Source: Bacillus solimangrovi (GTDB taxonomy: Bacteria > Bacillota > Bacilli > Bacillales > Bacillaceae_N). Taken from it: a stretch of 64,000 bases of DNA. A model generated the notes under the pieces. The model saw only the letters and a list, made by a program, of their open reading frames with translations. It ran no database searches and was not told where the DNA came from. The position numbers were made by a program, and so were the translations under genes. Each line of letters opens with the position of its first letter. Position 1 is the first letter of the stretch. The stretch lies in contig NZ_MJEH01000044.1 of the NCBI RefSeq assembly GCF_001742425.1, positions 62,001-126,000 on the forward strand, written 5' to 3'. This document shows positions 26,388-35,099 of the stretch, one piece after another.

Positions 26388-27158
26388 ATGGATTATCATT
26401 TTATTAAACTAGAGATTAAAGATTCATGTGCTGTATTGACTCTTAATCAACCTGAAAAACGAAATCCGTTATCTTCTCAGGTGATTGATGAATTAACGCA
26501 TGCAATTAATTACATTCAATATGATGAAGTGATTCGATCAGTCATTTTGACAGGGACCGGAACAACTTTTTGCTCAGGAGGCAATTTGAATGATTTCCCT
26601 GAATTAAATGCAGTGTTAGGTCGAAGGTATATGCAAAAAGGTCATGAACTGTTAAAAAAATTAGTCAACATAGAAAAGCCAGTAATTGCAGCCGTAAATG
26701 GTTATGCTGTTGGGGCAGGCTGTAATTTGGCTTTAGCATGTGACTTTGTAATCGCTTCCAATCAGGCGACTTTTACTCAAATATTTTCTAAAATCGGATT
26801 AGTTCCTGATTTTGGAGGTATGTACTTTTTGCCTCGTTTAGTAGGTGTACAAAGGGCGAAAGAGCTGATGTTTTCAGGAAGGAATGTAACATCACAAGAA
26901 GCGTTGGACATTGGAATGATATTAGAAGTAGTTGAACATAATCAATTGATGATAAGAGCTGAATCGTTTGCAAACCAGTTTGCTGAAAGTGCAACAGTTG
27001 CGATCGGAATGATGAAGCAAACGTTAAATCATAGCTATGAAATGACTTTCGATCAAGTATTAAATGATGAAGCCTTTGCTCAAGGAATTTCATTTAGTTC
27101 AAATGATTTTAAGGAACGGTTTCAAGCAATGTCGAACAAGAAAAATAGCAAGATTTAA
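26388..27158 (+). CDS. PaaG-like enoyl-CoA isomerase/hydratase
   Basis: This 256-residue crotonase-fold protein lacks both glutamates of crotonase: GAGCNLALACD has Asn and FTQIFSKIGL has Phe at those positions. It keeps the pattern of PaaG, including Asp141 in GLVPDFGG, equivalent to the PaaG catalytic aspartate, and the following FLPRLVG. PaaG-type proteins isomerise double bonds (or the epoxide/oxepin in phenylacetate breakdown). Since no paa genes accompany it, a delta3-delta2-enoyl-CoA isomerase role is more likely. GGGAGAT precedes the ATG. Confidence 0.82.
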   Translation: MDYHFIKLEIKDSCAVLTLNQPEKRNPLSSQVIDELTHAINYIQYDEVIRSVILTGTGTTFCSGGNLNDFPELNAVLGRRYMQKGHELLKKLVNIEKPVIAAVNGYAVGAGCNLALACDFVIASNQATFTQIFSKIGLVPDFGGMYFLPRLVGVQRAKELMFSGRNVTSQEALDIGMILEVVEHNQLMIRAESFANQFAESATVAIGMMKQTLNHSYEMTFDQVLNDEAFAQGISFSSNDFKERFQAMSNKKNSKI

Positions 27159-27224
27159 AGGAGAATGATTTTTTATTATCGAAGTATTTAGTATATTCTT
27201 AATTTAAATAGGGAGTGGATAGGA

Positions 27225-28196
27225 ATGAATGTAAAGTCAAAGTTACCTAATCACATTAAGGAGAATTTAGAACTACCTGTAATTTCTGCGCCAATGTTTC
27301 TAGTTTCAAGTCCAGAGTTAGTCATTGAAAGTTGTAAAGCAGGTATTGTAGGTTCTTTCCCCACGCTAAATACAAGAACAAATGAGCTTTTGGAGCAATG
27401 GATGAGTAAGATTATTGAAGAGTTGGAGGAAGTGAAAGCTAATGAGCCGAATCGGAAAGTGGCTCCATGGGCAGTGAATTTAATCGTACATCCATCAAAC
27501 GATCGGTATAAGCCAGATTTAGAATTAGTGAAAGAGTATCAACCTCCGATTGTTATTACATCACTTGGTCATCCGAAAGATGTAGTTGAAGTTGTTCATA
27601 GTTATGGTGGATTGGTATTCTCAGATGTTAGTAACATTCCACACGCGAAGAAGGCAGCTGAAACAGGAGTTGATGGATTAATTCTTGTATGTTCAGGTGC
27701 AGGTGGACATGCGGGTGTTATTAATAGCTTTGCATTTGCAGGTGCTGTTCGAGAATTTTGGGATGGCATTACAATTCTTGCAGGTTGTATTTCAAATGGT
27801 CGTGATGTATTAGCTTCAGAAGTATTGGGAATGGATATGGCTTATGTAGGGACACGATTTATCAATGCTAGTGAAAGTATTGCAAGACCGGAATATAAGG
27901 AAATGTTAATAGAATCTAGGTTAGATGACTTAATTTATACAGATGCATTCTCAGGTGTAAAAGCCAATTACTTAAAAGGTAGTATTGAAAAGGCTGGACT
28001 TGATGTTTCACAATTAAAGAAGAAAGAAGTAATTGATGTCTCAAGCGTAAATGCTTCAGGTGCGAAAGCATGGAAAGATATTTGGTCTGCTGGTCAAGGA
28101 GTAGAGCAAATTAAAGATGTTAAACCTATTCGTGAAATCGTTGCTCAGTTTAAGAAAGAATATGATGAAGTGAAGCAAGTACATTCTCTGTCATAA
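27225..28196 (+). CDS. Nitronate monooxygenase/FabK-like flavoprotein
   Basis: This 323-residue TIM-barrel FMN protein belongs to the 2-nitropropane dioxygenase/FabK superfamily. Visible are PVISAPMFLVSSPELV at the N-terminus, GAGGHAGVIN with the conserved His162, ILAGCISNGRDVLASEVLGMDMAYVGTRF, and a C-terminal GQGVEQIKDVKPIREIV. Members in fatty-acid or terpenoid operons may detoxify nitronates or act on enoyl thioesters, and sequence alone does not decide. It is the last gene of the operon, 66 bases after the PaaG-like gene, and is followed by a strong terminator. Confidence 0.8.
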   Translation: MNVKSKLPNHIKENLELPVISAPMFLVSSPELVIESCKAGIVGSFPTLNTRTNELLEQWMSKIIEELEEVKANEPNRKVAPWAVNLIVHPSNDRYKPDLELVKEYQPPIVITSLGHPKDVVEVVHSYGGLVFSDVSNIPHAKKAAETGVDGLILVCSGAGGHAGVINSFAFAGAVREFWDGITILAGCISNGRDVLASEVLGMDMAYVGTRFINASESIARPEYKEMLIESRLDDLIYTDAFSGVKANYLKGSIEKAGLDVSQLKKKEVIDVSSVNASGAKAWKDIWSAGQGVEQIKDVKPIREIVAQFKKEYDEVKQVHSLS

Positions 28197-28252
28197 TGAA
28201 GAAAGCGCTTCAATAAGAGTAATATCTACACTTGATTATAATACAGTAATGT

Positions 28253-28304
28253 AAAACTTCCTTCAATCAAGAGAGAAAATCACTTGATTGGAGGAAGTTT
28301 TATT
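28253..28304 (+). terminator. Strong terminator ending the sigma-54 operon
   Basis: A 19-base arm (28253-28271) pairs with 28283-28301, with one G-U pair, followed by T residues. Confidence 0.9.
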
Positions 28305-28399
28305 AATAGAAAAAAAGTTGGCCTATTTTCTATGCTTATTCAATTTTCATGTCATCATTTTTTAATAGATTTACAGTATTTTGGGATAATACAGATGTT

Positions 28400-28714
28400 T
28401 TACGCATGTAACTTAATGTTCACTTCTTCATGTGTTCGATACCAAATCCATAAATCATTAATAATGGAAGCAAGGTCAGATATTTGTGAATTTAGTAGAC
28501 AAGAGCGTTCAAAATTTTCTTCAACATTTAAGTACGCTTGTTTTTGATTAATTGTATGTTCTAATTCAGCGATACGATCAGGAATTTGACCACGAACTTT
28601 TTCCCAATGTGATAGTATAGCTTGTTGTATCTGGTCTGTATAATTTTCCCACGGTTGATCCAATGAAGGTAAATCTATGCCTAGCTGGTCATCATAAGTA
28701 AAAAATCGATCCAC
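28400..28714 (-). CDS. Conserved-type hypothetical small protein
   Basis: I do not recognise this 104-residue protein. The N-terminal part FFTYDDQLGIDLPSLDQPWENY is followed by a largely alpha-helical, charged region with a likely coiled coil (ILSHWEKVRGQIPDRIAELEHTINQKQAYLNVEENFERS). It is soluble, with no signal peptide. The start is taken as GTG at 28714, eight bases after GGAGG; the GTG at 28723 overlaps that ribosome site. It stands alone on the minus strand between the sigma-54 operon and argG. Codon use and the ribosome site support a real gene. Confidence 0.65.
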   Translation of the reverse strand: MDRFFTYDDQLGIDLPSLDQPWENYTDQIQQAILSHWEKVRGQIPDRIAELEHTINQKQAYLNVEENFERSCLLNSQISDLASIINDLWIWYRTHEEVNIKLHA

Positions 28715-28845
28715 CTTTTTCACCTCCGAATCATGGATTCTTTTATTTAATTTTACATCACTATGATACTGTTGGCTATGAATATAAGTATTTTAAAATT
28801 TAGAATAGAACAAAATTAATTTTTATACTTTTTAATGTATAACTA

Positions 28846-28874
28846 TTGAAAAGTGGATTGAAAGTTGTTACAGT
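28846..28874 (+). promoter_or_regulatory. Predicted argGH promoter
   Basis: TTGAAA (28846-28851) and TACAGT (28869-28874) are spaced by 17 bases, about 125 bases before argG. Confidence 0.45.
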
Positions 28875-28903
28875 ATGTAATATCAAATTGAAATGAAACT
28901 TTT

Positions 28904-28929
28904 GAGGATGACGGCATTCAGACATCCTC
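28904..28929 (+). promoter_or_regulatory. Hairpin in the argG leader
   Basis: GAGGATG (28904-28910) pairs with CATCCTC (28923-28929), followed by ATTCTTTATT. It lies between the predicted promoter and argG, so it may be an attenuator or a mild terminator. Confidence 0.45.
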
Positions 28930-29000
28930 ATTCTTTATTGGGAATTATGTATAATTATTAATTTACAAGTATTATTATGCGTATTAATAGGAGGTCAGTC

Positions 29001-30212
29001 ATGACGGTAAAAGAAAAAGTAGTTTTAGCATATTCAGGTGGATTAGACACATCGGTAGCAATTAAGTGGTTGGAGCAACAAGGATATGATGTTATTGCAG
29101 TTTGTTTAGATGTTGGTGAAGGGAAGGACTTAGATTTTATTAAAGAAAAAGCTCTAACGGTTGGAGCGATTAAATCTGTTGTCATCGATGCGAAAAAAGA
29201 ATTTGCAGAAAGCTTCGTTCTTCCTGCGTTACAAGCAAATACGATGTATGAAAATAAGTATCCGTTAGTTTCAGCATTGTCTCGTCCATTAATCGCTAAG
29301 AAATTAGTTGAAGTAGCGGAGCAAGAAGGCGCAGTTGCAGTTGCTCATGGTTGTACTGGGAAAGGAAATGATCAAGTTCGTTTTGAGGTTTCTTTCTCTG
29401 CTTTGAATCCAAAATTAGATGTAATTGCTCCTGTGCGTGAGTGGAGTTGGTCACGTGAAGAAGAGATTGAATATGCGAAGAAACATAATATTCCTGTTCC
29501 AGTTAAGCTAGACAGTCCATATTCTATTGATCAAAATCTTTGGGGACGTGCCAACGAATGTGGCATTCTTGAAGATCCGTGGGCAACCCCACCGGAAGAT
29601 GCATATGACTTAACAAATTCAATTGAAGATGCTCCAGATGAAGCAGATGTAATAGAAATAGAGTTTGTAGAAGGTAAGCCAGTTTCATTAAATGAGCAAA
29701 CATTTGAACTTCATGAATTAGTTCAACATTTGAATGAACTTGCAGGAAAACATGGTGTGGGACGTATTGATCACGTTGAAAATCGTCTAGTTGGTATCAA
29801 GTCTCGTGAAGTGTATGAATGTCCAGCTGCAATCACGTTAATTAAGGCACATAAAGAACTTGAAGATTTGACTCTACCTCGTGAAACAGCACACTTTAAG
29901 CCTGTAATTGAAATGAAATTTGAAGAGGTAATCTATAATGGTTTGTGGTTTTCTCCTCTAAATGATGCACTATATGCATTTTTGAAAGAAACTCAAAAAA
30001 GTGTAACAGGAAAAGTACGTGTTAAGTTGTTCAAAGGTCATGCAATTGTAGAAGGGCGTCAATCTGATTATTCACTTTATAATGAGAAATTAGCGACGTA
30101 TACATCTGATGATGAATTCGATCATAATGCAGCAGTAGGGTTTACAAAGCTATGGGGACTTCCAACACAAGTGCATAGCATGGTGAATGGGAAGAAGAAG
30201 GTGACAGTGTGA
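29001..30212 (+). CDS. argG: Argininosuccinate synthase
   Basis: This 403-residue enzyme makes argininosuccinate from citrulline, aspartate and ATP. The PP-loop ATP motif [15 protein letters not shown] is at the N-terminus, and [14 protein letters not shown] (about residues 114-127) and [22 protein letters not shown] (near 173-194) are typical. The ATG at 29001 follows AGGAGGTC; the in-frame ATG at 28977 has no ribosome site. It overlaps argH by four bases. Confidence 0.96.
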   Translation: MTVKEKVVLAYSGGLDTSVAIKWLEQQGYDVIAVCLDVGEGKDLDFIKEKALTVGAIKSVVIDAKKEFAESFVLPALQANTMYENKYPLVSALSRPLIAKKLVEVAEQEGAVAVAHGCTGKGNDQVRFEVSFSALNPKLDVIAPVREWSWSREEEIEYAKKHNIPVPVKLDSPYSIDQNLWGRANECGILEDPWATPPEDAYDLTNSIEDAPDEADVIEIEFVEGKPVSLNEQTFELHELVQHLNELAGKHGVGRIDHVENRLVGIKSREVYECPAAITLIKAHKELEDLTLPRETAHFKPVIEMKFEEVIYNGLWFSPLNDALYAFLKETQKSVTGKVRVKLFKGHAIVEGRQSDYSLYNEKLATYTSDDEFDHNAAVGFTKLWGLPTQVHSMVNGKKKVTV

Positions 30213-31582
30213 AGAAATTATGGGGTGGACGATTTCAAAAAACGGCTGAAGAATGGGTCGATGAGTTCAATGCGTCGATCCCGTTTGACCAAGCGTTAGT
30301 TGAAGAGGATATTGAGGGTAGCCTAGCACATGTTACGATGCTTGCTAAGTGTGGAATTCTTTCAAATGAAGAAGCAGAGCTAATTAAGGACGGACTTCTT
30401 ATACTAATGGAAAAAGCAAAAAAAGGAGATCTTGAATATTCTGTTGCATATGAAGATATCCATTTGAACCTTGAAAAGATGCTAATTGATGAAATAGGTC
30501 CAGTAGGTGGTAAACTGCATACAGGAAGAAGTCGAAATGATCAAGTAGCAACAGATATGCACTTATATTTACGAAAACAAGTGCAAGAAATTCAAGAAGA
30601 ACTTGAAGTGTTACAACGAGTGTTAATAGATAAAGCAGAGCAACATGTTGAAACAATTCTTCCAGGTTATACACATTTACAAAGAGCACAACCTGTATCG
30701 TTTGCACATCATTTAATGGCTTATTTTTGGATGTTTCAACGTGATCGTGAGCGAATGATAGATTCTTATAAACGTATAAATATCTCTCCTCTCGGTGCTG
30801 GTGCTTTAGCAGGAACAACATTCCCAATCGACAGAGAGTATAGTGCTGAATTATTAGGATTTGAAGCAGTCTATCAAAATAGTATGGATGCAGTAAGTGA
30901 TAGAGATTTCATTATCGAATTTCTTTCTAATTCTTCAATGATTATGATGCATATGTCACGCTTTTGTGAAGAGTTAATCTTATGGTCAAGTGAAGAGTTT
31001 AAGTTCATTGAAATGGATGATGCTTTCTCAACTGGAAGTAGCATCATGCCACAAAAAAAGAACCCTGATATGGCGGAGCTAATTCGTGGTAAGACAGGGA
31101 GAGTTTATGGCAGCTTATTCGGTTTATTAACAGTAATGAAAGGTACACCGTTATCATACAACAAAGATATGCAAGAGGATAAAGAGGGAATGTTTGATGC
31201 TGTTAATACTGTGAAAGGTTCGTTAAAAATATTCGCAGGTATGATAGAGACGATGAAAATTCATACTGATTCAATGGAAAAAGCTGTCCGTAGTGACTTT
31301 TCGAATGCGACAGAACTTGCTGATTATCTAGCATCGAAGGGGATGCCGTTCAGAGAAGCACATGAAGTGGTAGGAAAACTTGTTTATACGTGCATTCAAA
31401 AACATATATACTTACTTGATCTTCCGTTTGAAGAATATAAGTCTGGATCGGAATTATTCGAAGAAGATGTCTATGATGTGTTAGAACCTCAAATCGTTGT
31501 GCAACGCCGAGAGAGCTTGGGTGGAACTGGTTTTGCTCAAGTGAAAAAAGCGATTATAGAAGCACGGAAAACATTGGTGTAA
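30209..31582 (+). CDS. argH: Argininosuccinate lyase
   Basis: This 457-residue enzyme cleaves argininosuccinate to arginine and fumarate. Seen are KLWGGRFQK at the N-terminus, [18 protein letters not shown] near residue 108, the [17 protein letters not shown] segment near 157, and the superfamily signature [12 protein letters not shown] near 280. GTG start overlaps the argG stop (GTGTGA), indicating coupling. The stop codon lies in the loop of a terminator. Confidence 0.96.
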   Translation: MKKLWGGRFQKTAEEWVDEFNASIPFDQALVEEDIEGSLAHVTMLAKCGILSNEEAELIKDGLLILMEKAKKGDLEYSVAYEDIHLNLEKMLIDEIGPVGGKLHTGRSRNDQVATDMHLYLRKQVQEIQEELEVLQRVLIDKAEQHVETILPGYTHLQRAQPVSFAHHLMAYFWMFQRDRERMIDSYKRINISPLGAGALAGTTFPIDREYSAELLGFEAVYQNSMDAVSDRDFIIEFLSNSSMIMMHMSRFCEELILWSSEEFKFIEMDDAFSTGSSIMPQKKNPDMAELIRGKTGRVYGSLFGLLTVMKGTPLSYNKDMQEDKEGMFDAVNTVKGSLKIFAGMIETMKIHTDSMEKAVRSDFSNATELADYLASKGMPFREAHEVVGKLVYTCIQKHIYLLDLPFEEYKSGSELFEEDVYDVLEPQIVVQRRESLGGTGFAQVKKAIIEARKTLV

Positions 31583-31597
31583 AATACCAATGTTTTT
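31568..31597 (+). terminator. Terminator of argGH
   Basis: AAAACATTGGT (31568-31578) pairs with ACCAATGTTTT starting at 31586, followed by T. Confidence 0.85.
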
Positions 31598-31683
31598 CGT
31601 GTTTTGATTAGTTAAGTAATTATTATATTCAAAGTTGATTATTCTCATGTTCTATCAGCTTGAGGGTAGATGTAGATTTTATG

Positions 31684-32142
31684 CTATTCAGCCTCAGCTT
31701 CAGCTTCATTACGGACAATTAAAACATCACATTTTGCATATCGTGTGATGTGCTCGGAAACACTACCGAGAAAGAATCGTTCAACAGCATTTAGACCTTG
31801 TGCACCACAAATAATTAGGTCGACTTCATGCTTTGGAGCAAGCTCTCTAGAAATTCTAACCTTTGGAGAGCCAAATTCGATCACGGTTTTTACATTTTTG
31901 ATACCGCTGTCAATTGCTTCTGTTTTGTACTCTTCGAGAAACTCTTCTGCATATCTTTCAGCTCGTTCAACAATAGTACCATCGTATGCTTCAACTGTTG
32001 CATATGTTTTTGTATCAACAATATGACCGATGATTAAGTTTGCATCATTTCGTTTAGCAATACTAACAGATTTATTAAATGCTCTTTCAGCTTCTTTTGA
32101 TCCATCAACCGCAACTAAAACATTAGAATAACGTAAGCTCAT
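31684..32142 (-). CDS. Universal stress protein (UspA family, ATP-binding type)
   Basis: This 152-residue protein has the UspA fold: VLVAVDGSKEAERAF at the N-terminus and the ATP-binding motif G-x2-G-x9-G-S as GAQGLNAVERFFLGS near residues 118-132, so it should bind ATP. The C-terminal tail is unusually repetitive and acidic (EAEAEAE). ATG at 32142 is chosen because AAAGGAGGAA precedes it. The upstream in-frame ATG at 32163 lies before that ribosome site. Confidence 0.9.
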   Translation of the reverse strand: MSLRYSNVLVAVDGSKEAERAFNKSVSIAKRNDANLIIGHIVDTKTYATVEAYDGTIVERAERYAEEFLEEYKTEAIDSGIKNVKTVIEFGSPKVRISRELAPKHEVDLIICGAQGLNAVERFFLGSVSEHITRYAKCDVLIVRNEAEAEAE

Positions 32143-32283
32143 TCGAAATTCCTCCTTTAACATTTGAAGTCACTTATAGTATAGCATGGAAAAGTTTTCT
32201 TGAAGGAATAGTTTCTCAAAAAAATTCGAATAATATGTAACAATTAGTTAGTGATAGTCATCCTTTTTTAGGGAGGTGATGTT

Positions 32284-32427
32284 ATGAAGAAAGAACAGAA
32301 AGACAAACAACCTTTTTTCTATGATGAAGAAGGGGAACAAGAAACATCTAATCAAATTACAAACGCCTATCAAAGTGGTGTAGTTGAACAATCTTCAAAT
32401 ATGAATCGGTCTGATAATAGAAAATAA
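32284..32427 (+). CDS. Small hydrophilic protein of 47 residues
   Basis: An ATG with a strong ribosome site (AGGGAGGTGAT) opens a 47-codon frame, MKKEQKDKQPFFYDEEGEQ and so on, ending in NRSDNRK. It is highly charged, with no membrane segment. The middle part, SNQITNAYQSGVVEQ, faintly recalls small Bacillus proteins of the YozQ/DUF4025 kind (an ITxAYxxG pattern). That comparison is tentative. A terminator follows at once, which supports a real transcription unit. Confidence 0.6.
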   Translation: MKKEQKDKQPFFYDEEGEQETSNQITNAYQSGVVEQSSNMNRSDNRK

Positions 32428-32433
32428 TAAATG

Positions 32434-32476
32434 AAAAGCAGGATTTTCCATTATTATGGAGGTTCTGCTTTTTTTA
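32434..32476 (+). terminator. Terminator after the 47-residue gene
   Basis: AAAAGCAG with AGGTTCTGCTTTTTTT forms an imperfect stem with a long T run. Confidence 0.7.
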
Positions 32477-32607
32477 TATGATATGATATTAAAAAGATGA
32501 AACTTTACGTTACTTACATCGTTAATATATAGTGGAACATGCTTTAATGAATGATGTTAGAAAGAGAACGTACAATTTAAGGTGAAGGGGAAAGATGGGG
32601 TGATAAA

Positions 32608-33114
32608 GTGAGTTTCATGAAAAGAGTGTTCAAAAAGATGCAAAAAGAACCAGAAATAGAAGAACGAACGGTTTTTAATATGAAGGTTGGAGACATCGTC
32701 ACATATGATTTGATGGATTATCAAGTTGTTGGAAAGCTTTCCTATAACGATCATGGATTTCAATGGCATGCTTATCAACTTGAGGGGACAGATGAATCAA
32801 TTTGGTTAAGTGTAGAAATGGATGATGAATTAGAGTTAGGAATATATCGAACTGCTAACTTGAATCTTACAGAGCCAATTCCTGATAAAATTGAATATAA
32901 TGAGCGTACTTATCATTTGGATGAGAAAGGAATAGCAAATGTTCGTGGTGAAGGTAGAGGAAAAAATGTTAGTGGAATGAATGTCCGTTACTTTGATTTA
33001 GCTGATAATCAAGATGAAAACTTTTTATCAATTGAAATATGGGGTTCAGAGATTGAAGTTAGTGAAGGATTTGAAATTGACTCATTTGAAATCAAAATAC
33101 TTGCAGGAAGTTAA
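32608..33114 (+). CDS. DUF4178-domain protein
   Basis: This 168-residue protein fits the DUF4178 family, which forms a beta-rich domain with no known activity: FNMKVGDIVTYDLMDYQVVGKLSYNDHGFQWHAYQLEG (about residues 23-60) and WLSVEMDDE. There is no membrane segment. The start is GTG with GGGGTGAT upstream. It lies 12 bases before pspA and shares its strand with all five genes up to 36653. The constant association of this family with PspA and DUF350 suggests membrane-stress work, but that is inferred from context. Confidence 0.75.
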   Translation: MSFMKRVFKKMQKEPEIEERTVFNMKVGDIVTYDLMDYQVVGKLSYNDHGFQWHAYQLEGTDESIWLSVEMDDELELGIYRTANLNLTEPIPDKIEYNERTYHLDEKGIANVRGEGRGKNVSGMNVRYFDLADNQDENFLSIEIWGSEIEVSEGFEIDSFEIKILAGS

Positions 33115-33126
33115 GGAGGAATTAAG

Positions 33127-33792
33127 ATGTTTCAATTATTTAAACGTGTAAAAACTGTTGTAGGTTCTGAGCTGAATGCCTTAATCGATAAGGCTGAAGA
33201 TCCAGTGAAAATGCTTGAACAATATATGCGTGAAATGGAAGCCGATATTCGCGATGCTGAGACAGCTATTGCTAAGCAAATTGCAAATGAAAAGATGTTA
33301 GAGAAGAAGTTAAAAGATGCAAAAGCACTTGTTGAAAAACGAGAAGCACAAGCATTAAAAGCGCTTGAAGCTGGGGATGAAGGTTTAGCACGTCGTGCAT
33401 TAGAAGATAAAAAAAGTCATCAAGCAAACGTCGAACAATTAGATGGGGCATACACAAGAGCACGTGAAGATGCACAGCATTTACGGAAAAAACTTGATGA
33501 GATGAAATCTGAATATCAACAAATGAAGTTAAAGAAAGATTCATTAAAAGCACGAGCAGAGTCAGCCAAAACACGTACGAAAATGAATCGTACAATGTCT
33601 AGTATTGGAAGTGAAGAATCTCGCCGTGGTTTTGAAAGAATGGAAGAGAAAGTGATGCAGTACGAAGCTGAAGCTGAAACAAGTGAAGACCTACGTAGTT
33701 CAAATCGTTCTTTAGACGATGAATTTGAGGCATTAGAAACGAATGATGTCGATGATGAACTTGCTGAGTTGAAGAAAAAACTGGGGAAATAA
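33127..33792 (+). CDS. pspA: PspA/IM30 family protein
   Basis: This 221-residue protein is almost wholly coiled coil, typical of PspA/Vipp1 (ESCRT-III-like) proteins that polymerise on stressed membranes. The N-terminal amphipathic helix and first core helix are seen in MFQLFKRVKTVVGSELNALIDKAEDPVKMLEQYMREME. The charged repeats KKLKDAKALVEKREAQALKALEAG and YQQMKLKKDSLKARAE follow. Length matches the family. AAGGAGGAATTA precedes the ATG. It is the second gene of the cluster 32608-36653. Confidence 0.92.
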   Translation: MFQLFKRVKTVVGSELNALIDKAEDPVKMLEQYMREMEADIRDAETAIAKQIANEKMLEKKLKDAKALVEKREAQALKALEAGDEGLARRALEDKKSHQANVEQLDGAYTRAREDAQHLRKKLDEMKSEYQQMKLKKDSLKARAESAKTRTKMNRTMSSIGSEESRRGFERMEEKVMQYEAEAETSEDLRSSNRSLDDEFEALETNDVDDELAELKKKLGK

Positions 33793-33846
33793 TCTTTCCC
33801 CTTTTTTTATGTTAATAATAACCATATTGATAGAATAAGAGGTGAT

Positions 33847-34602
33847 ATGATGCTAAGAGGAATAGGAGGGACTTTTGTAGTTATACTCTTATTAATTGTA
33901 AGTGCTTGTGGTACAAATAATGAAGTGAGTCAATTTGAAGAACCAGAAATAGTGTTAGAAGAACCAAAACAAACAGAACAAAAACCGACTGAACCAATAA
34001 AACAGCAAGATGAAGAAAATTCACAAGAACAAGTTGAACAACCTGTAGAAGAACAAGTGAAGAGTTATGACAATGTTCAAGACTTTATAATAGACAATTA
34101 TGAGTATGTAGAGACGATAAATAGTAGTACGAACAGTGGGGATATTTCAAGTGTATATCGTGCAAATGCAAAATCACTAATACAAGTGTCGAATGATATA
34201 GTAAATCAATTTCTCCCTCGTGATTTAAGCGATATTCATGATGGGAAACAAGTCATTATTTATGATAATCCACAATATTTTGTTGTGCTTACAGAAGACG
34301 GTGAAGGTACTAATATAGAACTTGCAGAATATGGGTTTGTCCGAGATAATTTCTCACCTGATTTTTTCGATGGTTTACTCCTATTATGGGTACTTGATGA
34401 AGTATTAGATGTTGATGATTGGGGCAAAAAGCAAAGGAATCGTTGTTATGAAGGTTATGGAGATTGCTATCATGGATATGGAGGAACTGGAGGTAGTGTA
34501 AGATCTAAAGGTAGTGTAAGTTCTAAAGGGTCTACAAGTAAGCCTGATTTCCGAGGGTATTCTTCATCAGTGCGTGGCGGTGGACCAGGATCTGGGAAAT
34601 GA
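33847..34602 (+). CDS. DUF4247-type lipoprotein
   Basis: This is a 251-residue lipoprotein. A hydrophobic signal sequence ends in a lipobox, LIVSAC, with Cys24 as the likely lipidated residue. After it comes a Glu/Gln/Pro-rich spacer (about residues 34-75), then a compact domain (NVQDFIIDNYEYVETINSS to WVLDEVLDVDDWG) that fits DUF4247. The tail is rich in Gly, Ser and Lys/Arg, containing a CYEGYGDCYHGYGG stretch and repeated SKGS units. It probably sits on the outer face of the membrane. AGAGGTGAT precedes the ATG. Confidence 0.72.
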   Translation: MMLRGIGGTFVVILLLIVSACGTNNEVSQFEEPEIVLEEPKQTEQKPTEPIKQQDEENSQEQVEQPVEEQVKSYDNVQDFIIDNYEYVETINSSTNSGDISSVYRANAKSLIQVSNDIVNQFLPRDLSDIHDGKQVIIYDNPQYFVVLTEDGEGTNIELAEYGFVRDNFSPDFFDGLLLLWVLDEVLDVDDWGKKQRNRCYEGYGDCYHGYGGTGGSVRSKGSVSSKGSTSKPDFRGYSSSVRGGGPGSGK

Positions 34603-34622
34603 TAGAAGAAAGGGTGTAGAAG

Positions 34623-35018
34623 ATGGAACCATTTTTATTAACGATTTATTACTTTCTAGCAGCTGTGGCAATTATAGTTGTTGGATTGTTTGTTTTTGAA
34701 CTAATTACGACAAAATATAAGGATTGGCAAGAGGTAGAAGAAGGAAATTATGCTGTAGCCCTATCAATCGGCGGGAAAATTATAGGGATTAGTATTATTT
34801 TAATGTTCTCGATATATACAAATTATTCAATTATAGATACGTTAATTTGGGGAGCGATTGGAATTGTATTACAGATGGTCGCTTACTTATTATTTGAATT
34901 TTTAACAAGGCGCTTTTCAGTAGAGGAGCAATTAAAACAACGTAATATTGCAGTTGGTATTATAAGCTTTTGTGTATCTGTTGGATTAGCATTTGTAATT
35001 GGAGCGTCAATTACATAA
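34623..35018 (+). CDS. DUF350 membrane protein
   Basis: This 131-residue protein has four predicted membrane helices (about residues 6-27, 47-66, 72-93 and 106-129) and fits the DUF350 family (compare E. coli YjfL, which also lies near a PspA-like gene). The third and fourth helices flank a basic loop (LTRRFSVEEQLKQRN). It lies 20 bases after the lipoprotein gene and is followed by a terminator. Confidence 0.75.
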   Translation: MEPFLLTIYYFLAAVAIIVVGLFVFELITTKYKDWQEVEEGNYAVALSIGGKIIGISIILMFSIYTNYSIIDTLIWGAIGIVLQMVAYLLFEFLTRRFSVEEQLKQRNIAVGIISFCVSVGLAFVIGASIT

Positions 35019-35031
35019 GATAAATCGACTA

Positions 35032-35070
35032 TCGAACCCTCGAATTTATAATTTGAGGGTTCGACTTTTT
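35032..35070 (+). terminator. Terminator between DUF350 gene and aminopropyltransferase gene
   Basis: TCGAACCCTC (35032-35041) pairs with GAGGGTTCGA (35055-35064), followed by CTTTTT. Expression of the next gene may thus be partly separate. Confidence 0.85.
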
Positions 35071-35099
35071 AAATGTAGATGAAAGAGGTTGCAAATGAA

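Noticed and set aside
28203-28217. cre-like sequence near AAAGCGCTTCA after the sigma-54 operon
   Set aside because: It has at least two mismatches to the cre consensus and lies between the last stop codon and the terminator, where control would have little meaning.
28284-28547. Plus-strand frame of 87 codons after the NMO-like gene
   Set aside because: It begins within the operon terminator and runs antisense to the small gene at 28400-28714, which has the better ribosome site.
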